The position numbers and the translations under genes were made by a program. Source: Saprospira grandis DSM 2844 (lineage in GTDB: Bacteria > Bacteroidota > Bacteroidia > Chitinophagales > Saprospiraceae). From it: a DNA stretch of 64,000 bases. The stretch is from contig NZ_JH719942.1 in the NCBI RefSeq assembly GCF_000275825.1, positions 3,343,154 to 3,407,153 on the forward strand, read 5' to 3'. The notes under the pieces are model-generated. The model ran no database searches. It saw nothing but the letters and a program-made list of their open reading frames with translations, and had not been told where the DNA came from. How positions within the stretch are numbered: position 1 is the first letter of the stretch; the number at the start of each line of letters is the position of its first letter. Shown here one piece after another: positions 59,784-64,000 of this stretch.

Positions 59784-60422
59784 ATGCCCCGATATATCTA
59801 CATCCTATTGTTTATGCCTTTCTTTTGGGCCTGTCAATCGGAGCAGCCCCCCCTAGCCGAGGAGCCTGCTGTAGCCAAGCCCGATAGTTTGCCCTTGCCG
59901 GTTGCTGCCAGTTCGGATAGTCTCCCTATAGATTCTTTAATTAAGGATTGGCAGAAAAAAGACTTAGGCCAAGGCTATAGTATTCGCTTTCCGAAAAAGC
60001 CTAGGCGCCTAAGGAACCGAAGCCGAAGCAAAATCCGCTATCGCCTAGAGGCCAAAAGCTATAGCCTGCAACTTACGGTTGCCGATTTAAAAGAGGAGCA
60101 ATCTTATGCCGATTACCAAAAAGATAAAGAACGCTTTTATGATTTGGTGATACAGGACCTAATTATGGACCTAGACGCCAAAAGCCGAGAAGCCAATAGC
60201 ATTAACTTGGGGGCAGAAAATAGCTTTTTGTACCTAGACATTTATCCTGCCCACAATTTTCGCCTAGAAGGAGCCGATTTTCAGCTTTCGGGCCGATTGA
60301 TTGTGATAGGCAGACATTTATATAGTTTAGCTGTTGTCTCCTTTGATGGCTGGACGCCCGATGTACAGGAAGTAGAGCGCCTATTTATGGCCTCTTTGCA
60401 AAAAGAACTGTATATTGAATAG
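59784..60422 (+). CDS. Hypothetical lipoprotein
   Basis: 212 residues with a lipoprotein signal (LLFMPFFWAC, Cys about 17), then a Pro/Ser/Asp-rich linker to about 55. The folded part begins LGQGYSIRFPKKPRRLRNRS and has alternating strands and helices (YSLQLTVADLKEEQSYADYQ, GADFQLSGRLIVIGRHLYSL). The strand-helix pattern is like small periplasmic proteins whose N-terminal motif is YSIxFPxxP, but I cannot name a family with certainty. Two bases after its stop the nnr gene's longer frame begins, so the two genes are probably one transcript. Confidence 0.7.
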   Translation: MPRYIYILLFMPFFWACQSEQPPLAEEPAVAKPDSLPLPVAASSDSLPIDSLIKDWQKKDLGQGYSIRFPKKPRRLRNRSRSKIRYRLEAKSYSLQLTVADLKEEQSYADYQKDKERFYDLVIQDLIMDLDAKSREANSINLGAENSFLYLDIYPAHNFRLEGADFQLSGRLIVIGRHLYSLAVVSFDGWTPDVQEVERLFMASLQKELYIE

Positions 60423-60457
60423 CTTTGAGCAAAGCTGAAGCAGAAAAAAAAGAAACG

Positions 60458-62011
60458 ATGAAAATACTAACACTAGAACAACTAAGAGCTGCCGAACAAG
60501 CCGCCTTAGCCGCCGAACAGATAAGTAATCTGGACCTTATGCAACGGGCTGCCCAAACCTTTGCCGATTGGCTGGCTGAGCAATTCCCCATCGGAGAATA
60601 TCAATGGCTGAGCTTTCTTTGTGGCTCTGGAAATAATGGTGGCGATGGACTTGCTGCTGCCCGTATCTTAGCCGAACTGGGCTATGGGGTAGAGGTCTTT
60701 ATTTATCGCCTAAACCGAGAAACCGAAGACTTTTTGGACCAATATGAGGCCCTAAAAGCTAATGGAGAAGTAGAGATTACCGAAATCCTCAGCCTAGCCG
60801 ATCTCCCGCTCTTTGATGAACGTGAAATTATTGTAGATGCGCTTTTGGGCTCTGGCCTCAACCGCCCTTTAGAGGGCGAATTGGCGGAGATCGTCGATGC
60901 CATCAATCAATGTCCCAATATTATTTTGGCCCTAGATTGCCCCACGGGCCTACAGGCCGAACAACCAACGATCAGCAGTAGCATTCGGGCCGATTATACG
61001 CTCAGCTTTGAGACGCCTCGCTTTGCGTTTATGTTCCCCGATAATTATGACCGGGTGGGCGAGTTTCATTTTCGCTCTATTGGCTTGCCAAAGGAGTTTA
61101 TTGCCAATTTGCCAGCGCATAATTATTATGTGACCCCTAAAACTATTGCTAATATTTACCAAAAACGAGGTAAATATGCCCATAAGGGACTCTTTGGTCA
61201 TGCCTTGCTCATTATGGGCAGCCACGGAAAAATGGGGGCGGCTATTTTGGCCACTCGCGCTTGTCTGCGGGCAGGTGCTGGCCTTGTTACGGTGCATGTA
61301 CCGAGCTGCGGCTATGAGGTAATTCAGGGCGCAGTGCCCGAGGCTATGGTCAATTTGGATGATGACCGCTATGTGTTTACCCGCATCTACGACCTCCAAA
61401 AATACAATACAATTGCCATTGGTTGCGGGCTGAGCACCAAGAACAAAACCCGCAATGCACTTTGCTATTTGCTTAAGCAGCGAGATACGCCCACGGTCCT
61501 AGATGCCGATGCCTTGAACATTTTGGCGCAGAGCCCCGATTGGTGGGAGTATATTCCCAAACAGAGTATTCTCACACCGCACCCCAAAGAGTTTGAGCGT
61601 ATGTTTGGCCGTAGCCACAATAATTTTGAGCGCTACGAATTGCTTCGCCAAAAGGCCATGGAGCTAGATGTATACATCATCCTCAAGGGGGCCAATAGCT
61701 GTATCGCGACCCCAGAGGGCAATTGCTATTTCAACTCAACGGGGAACCCGGGCATGGGCACCGCCGGCAGTGGCGATGTGCTCACGGGCATCTTGACGGG
61801 TTTGTTGGCCCAGCCCTATAGCCCTTTAGAGGCTTGTATTTTAGGGGTCTATGTACATGGTTTGGCGGGCGATTTGGCGGTAATTGAAAAGAGCCAAGAG
61901 GGCCTTATGGCAGGCGATCTGATTGATTATTTGGGCAAGGCCTTTTTGGCCCTCAACCCCAAGCGCAAAAAGATTCAGAATAAGGTAGAGAACAAGCGTC
62001 CTATTGTTTAG
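60458..62011 (+). CDS. nnr: Bifunctional NAD(P)HX epimerase / ADP-dependent dehydratase
   Basis: 517 residues from ATG 60458; the frame extends upstream only to a TTG. N-terminal YjeF_N epimerase domain (about 1-215) with SFLCGSGNNGGDGLAAARIL and DALLGSGLNRPLEG. C-terminal ribokinase-like dehydratase domain (about 225-505) with GHALLIMGSHGKMGAAILAT, RAGAGLVTVHVPS, VLDADALNILA, ILTPHPKEFERMFG and NPGMGTAGSGDVLTGILTGL. Together they repair hydrated NADH and NADPH in the cytoplasm. Fusion of the two activities is usual in bacteria. A class C repeat begins 2 bases after the stop. Confidence 0.96.
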   Translation: MKILTLEQLRAAEQAALAAEQISNLDLMQRAAQTFADWLAEQFPIGEYQWLSFLCGSGNNGGDGLAAARILAELGYGVEVFIYRLNRETEDFLDQYEALKANGEVEITEILSLADLPLFDEREIIVDALLGSGLNRPLEGELAEIVDAINQCPNIILALDCPTGLQAEQPTISSSIRADYTLSFETPRFAFMFPDNYDRVGEFHFRSIGLPKEFIANLPAHNYYVTPKTIANIYQKRGKYAHKGLFGHALLIMGSHGKMGAAILATRACLRAGAGLVTVHVPSCGYEVIQGAVPEAMVNLDDDRYVFTRIYDLQKYNTIAIGCGLSTKNKTRNALCYLLKQRDTPTVLDADALNILAQSPDWWEYIPKQSILTPHPKEFERMFGRSHNNFERYELLRQKAMELDVYIILKGANSCIATPEGNCYFNSTGNPGMGTAGSGDVLTGILTGLLAQPYSPLEACILGVYVHGLAGDLAVIEKSQEGLMAGDLIDYLGKAFLALNPKRKKIQNKVENKRPIV

Positions 62012-62012
62012 A

Positions 62013-62182
62013 TTTGGGGCCCGCGGCCAGCTTTGCTGGCCGCCGCTATGCTGCGGGGCTCGCTGTTCGCTCGGCCCTTCAGGCTACACTTCGTTTCGCC
62101 TTCGGTCTGGCCTTTGGCCACCCCTCCGCAGCGCTGGGCCATTTGGCCTTCGGCCAGGGCGGCTGCGCCGCCTCTTTGGTCC
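62013..62182. repeat. Structured intergenic repeat, copy 24 (class C, reverse)
   Basis: ATTTGGGGCCCGCGGCCAGC to CGCAGCGCTGGGCC, terminal pairing GGGCC/GGCCC. Palindromes GGCCAGCTTTGCTGGCC, TGGCCTTTGGCCA and GGCGGCTGCGCCGCC; inner helix CCCC/GGGG. Ends GGTCC, 24 bases before the scpB start. Confidence 0.9.
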
Positions 62183-62206
62183 AAAGTATTTAATCAGAGC
62201 AAAAGC

Positions 62207-62776
62207 ATGCAAGAACATTTAGAACGATATATAGAGGCCCTTATCTTTAGTGCAGAGCTGCCGATAAAATTGGGGGAAATAGTGGCTTGTTTGGAGTCGG
62301 CTTTTAGCGATAGCTTTAGCAAAAAACAGGTCCAATTGGCTATAGAGGGCCTGATGGCGCGCTACCAAGAAGAGCAATATAGCTTTGAGCTTTTAGAAAT
62401 TGCGGAGGGCTATCAGTTTTTGACCAAAAGCAACTACTATGATTTGATTGGGGTGTATCTCAAGCAAAAGAGCAAGAAAAAGCTATCGCGTTCGGCCCTA
62501 GAGACCTTGGCCATAATTGCTTATCAGCAGCCGGTCTCTAAGTCGGAAATAGAGCGACTGCGGGGGGTCAGTTGTGACTATGCCGTGCAAAAATTGCTAG
62601 AAAAAGAATTGATAGAAATAAAGGGGCGCTCGACTGATCCTGGTCGGCCCTTATTATATGGAGTAAGTAGTAAATTTATGGAGCATTTTGGGCTCTCTTC
62701 TATGAAAGATTTGCCCAAGCTCAAGGAATTTAAACTGCCAGAGAACGCCATTGGCGAGGCAGAAAAGTTAATATAG
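62207..62776 (+). CDS. scpB: Segregation and condensation protein B
   Basis: 189 residues from ATG 62207; the 58 codons upstream are repeat sequence. ScpB joins ScpA and SMC in the condensin complex that organises the chromosome. It starts MQEHLERYIEALIFSAELPI, then shows the first winged helix. The diagnostic SALETLAIIAYQQPVSKSEI, GVSCDYAVQKLLEKELIEIK and GRPLLYGVSSKFMEHFGL are all present. Length is normal. It is followed 5 bases later by the RluB-type gene, a common scpB-rluB arrangement. Confidence 0.95.
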   Translation: MQEHLERYIEALIFSAELPIKLGEIVACLESAFSDSFSKKQVQLAIEGLMARYQEEQYSFELLEIAEGYQFLTKSNYYDLIGVYLKQKSKKKLSRSALETLAIIAYQQPVSKSEIERLRGVSCDYAVQKLLEKELIEIKGRSTDPGRPLLYGVSSKFMEHFGLSSMKDLPKLKEFKLPENAIGEAEKLI

Positions 62777-62781
62777 TCAGC

Positions 62782-63594
62782 ATGAAAAAAGAAAAGTATA
62801 CGGGACCATTTCGCAACAGACGGAAGGGGCAGCCCAAGGAAGAGCAAGAAGAGCAAAAGGCGCCACAAGAGGAGCGCAGCGATATGCGTTTGAATAAATA
62901 CTTGGCCCATTCGGGGGTGAGTTCTAGACGCAAAGCCGATGAGATCATCAAAGAAGGGCGAGTCACTGTAAATGGCCAGATTGTTTTAGAAATGGGGCAT
63001 CGGGTAGAGCCAGAAAAAGATGAAATCAAGTTAGATGGCAAAGTCATTACGCCTATAAAAGAGTATGTTTATTTGTTGATGAACAAACCATATAATGTCA
63101 TTAGCACCGTTAGTGATGAGCGGGGTCGTCGGACCGTCTTGGATATTGCCAGAGAGCATACGACGAAGCGGGTATATCCGGTAGGTCGTTTGGACCGTAA
63201 CACGACGGGTTTGTTGCTTTTGACCAATGATGGAGATTTGGCTCAAAAAATGGCGCATCCCAGTTATGAGGTGACTAAAATTTACCGGATTACCTTAGAC
63301 AAGCCGGTGGAAGAGGAGCATGTAGAGGCCATTCGCAACACCTTAGAGTTGGAAGATGGTCCGGCTCCGGTAGACAAAATAGAGTATGTATTAGATAGTG
63401 ATGGCCGCAGTTTGAACGTAGAGCTACATATTGGTCGCAACCGCATTGTTCGGCGATTATTTGAGCATTTTGGTTATGAGGTGAAGCGATTGGACCGAAG
63501 AAAGTACGGCATGTTAACGAAAAAGGGCTTACGTCCTGGGCATTGTCGGCCTTTGCGGGCAGATGAGCTGGCCATATTGAAGCATTTGACATAA
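62782..63594 (+). CDS. rluB: RluB/RsuA-family pseudouridine synthase
   Basis: 270 residues. A basic, Gln/Glu-rich N-terminal extension (about 1-34) precedes the S4 RNA-binding domain (MRLNKYLAHSGVSSRRKADE). The catalytic domain has MNKPYNVISTVSDERGRRTV and the nucleophilic Asp in YPVGRLDRNTTGLLLLTNDG, then VTKIYRITLDKPV and HIGRNRIVRRLFEHFGYEVK. The close link with scpB favours RluB (23S rRNA U2605 in E. coli numbering), but RsuA/RluE-like targets cannot be excluded. An ATG at residue 35 would give a protein without the extension. Confidence 0.93.
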   Translation: MKKEKYTGPFRNRRKGQPKEEQEEQKAPQEERSDMRLNKYLAHSGVSSRRKADEIIKEGRVTVNGQIVLEMGHRVEPEKDEIKLDGKVITPIKEYVYLLMNKPYNVISTVSDERGRRTVLDIAREHTTKRVYPVGRLDRNTTGLLLLTNDGDLAQKMAHPSYEVTKIYRITLDKPVEEEHVEAIRNTLELEDGPAPVDKIEYVLDSDGRSLNVELHIGRNRIVRRLFEHFGYEVKRLDRRKYGMLTKKGLRPGHCRPLRADELAILKHLT

Positions 63595-63600
63595 AGAGGG

Positions 63601-63638
63601 AAAAGGAGGAAGAGGAGAATCTCTTGCTCCTTTTTTTT
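63601..63638 (+). terminator. Terminator of the nnr-scpB-rluB region
   Basis: Stem AAAAGGAG-AAGAG with CTCTT-CTCCTTTT (one G-G mismatch), 6-base loop, and an eight-T run. Confidence 0.9.
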
Positions 63639-63679
63639 GTTAGAGAAATAGGCGGGTTGTTCTATACAAAAGCGAAGAA

Positions 63680-63818
63680 GGTCCAAATGGCCTAGCGATG
63701 TGGAGGGGTGGCCGTCAGGCCAGACCGAAGCGCACAGCGCTGAAGGGCCGAGCAGGCTTGCGAGCCCCGCAACGTAGCGCCGCAAGGCGAAGCCGCGGCG
63801 GAGGCCCCTAAAAAAAAA
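63680..63818. repeat. Structured intergenic repeat, copy 25 (class A, forward)
   Basis: GGCCTAGCGATGTGGAGGGG to GGAGGCCCC. Palindromes TGGCCGTCAGGCCA and AGCGCACAGCGCT, inner helix GGGG/CCCC. Lies about 70 bases before the start of the last gene. Confidence 0.9.
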
Positions 63819-63890
63819 CAGCAGCAGAAAACGGATAAATATTTGCAGCTTAGTAAGAGAAAACATTCACTAATAAGAAACAGGATAATC

Positions 63891-64000
63891 ATGAAAAAGC
63901 AAATTTTGGGCATCATGCTCCTTTTGATGGGGGCGATACAGTTGCAGGCGCAGCTACAATGTTTGAGTGGGAACTGCGACAATGGGATTGGTCGGGCTCG
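63891..64000 (+). CDS. Start of a secreted protein (partial, possibly MORN-repeat)
   Basis: From ATG 63891, 36 codons are visible to the window edge. A signal peptide (MKKQILGIMLLLMGAIQLQAQ) is followed by CLSGNCDNGIGRAR. The pattern C-GNC-NG-G is how many secreted MORN-repeat proteins of Bacteroidota begin, but only one partial motif can be seen, so the family is a guess. The upstream 70 bases are free of repeats. Confidence 0.7.
   Translation, partial: MKKQILGIMLLLMGAIQLQAQLQCLSGNCDNGIGRA

Noticed and set aside
62033-62206. 58-codon N-terminal extension of scpB
   Set aside because: It translates repeat copy 24; ScpB homologues start near MQEHLERY at 62207.

Overview
The window looks like a chromosomal segment of a Bacteroidota bacterium, most plausibly a gliding Saprospira-like lineage (inference). 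The support is proteins with type IX secretion (T9SS) C-terminal sorting domains, PorE-like OmpA/PD40 lipoproteins, SprB-type repeats, a DUF5686 protein, bacillithiol synthesis (BshC), LpxK, a LytTR two-component pair and TAnnTTTG-type -7 promoter boxes. No rRNA, tRNA, CRISPR array, prophage or insertion-sequence transposase was seen.

Layout. 0-9.7 kb: end of an unidentified gene, a TPM-domain protein one base downstream of a PorE-like lipoprotein, a DUF58 protein, a DUF697/SHOCT protein, a beta-barrel protein, a T9SS cargo protein and LpxK. 9.7-18.7 kb: GyrA, an outer membrane protein, a SulP anion transporter, a membrane-anchored TPR-like protein and ferrochelatase. 18.8-34 kb: several secreted proteins of unknown function, a PiT-like permease, a DAO-family oxidoreductase, a 998-residue T9SS adhesin-like protein, kynureninase and DUF5686. 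34-46.9 kb: a small WYL-like protein, the bshC-tlpA-thioredoxin redox cluster, a LolA-like protein, an LRR protein, a second PorE-like protein, a membrane thioredoxin, a 2-oxoglutarate oxygenase and three Skp/OmpH chaperones. 46.9-64 kb: a T9SS subtilase, XerD-like recombinase, ribosomal protein L31, a kinase/PP2C/VWA (TerY-P type) triad, a LytS/LytR pair, an NlpC-like protein, an NnrE/NnrD fusion, ScpB, an RluB-type pseudouridine synthase and the start of a secreted protein.

The most striking content is not in the genes. About 25 copies of a GC-rich 120-350 bp intergenic element fill most gene junctions. Conserved segments are separated by palindromes whose sequence differs from copy to copy while complementarity is kept. 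The outermost five bases pair with each other in class-specific versions (GGCCT/AGGCC, GGCTG/CAGCC, GGCCC/GGGCC, and one GGCTT/AAGCC). An inner helix also changes compensatorily (GCAGC/GCTGC, AGGG/CCCT, GGGG/CCCC, GGCAG/CTGCC). This pattern points to a conserved multi-helix fold in RNA or single-stranded DNA. Copies tend to sit against stop codons or terminator T-tracts, usually in one orientation relative to the upstream gene, and several occur as inverted pairs. One pair, extended to about 300 bp arms, encloses the XerD-like recombinase gene.

Other unexplained structure: two minisatellites with the same 42-bp period, a 25-bp perfect inverted repeat around a hairpin-rich gene-free stretch, and a 99-bp exact tandem duplication of a sub-module of the repeat family. 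All gene functions are read from motifs by eye; no database search was run.
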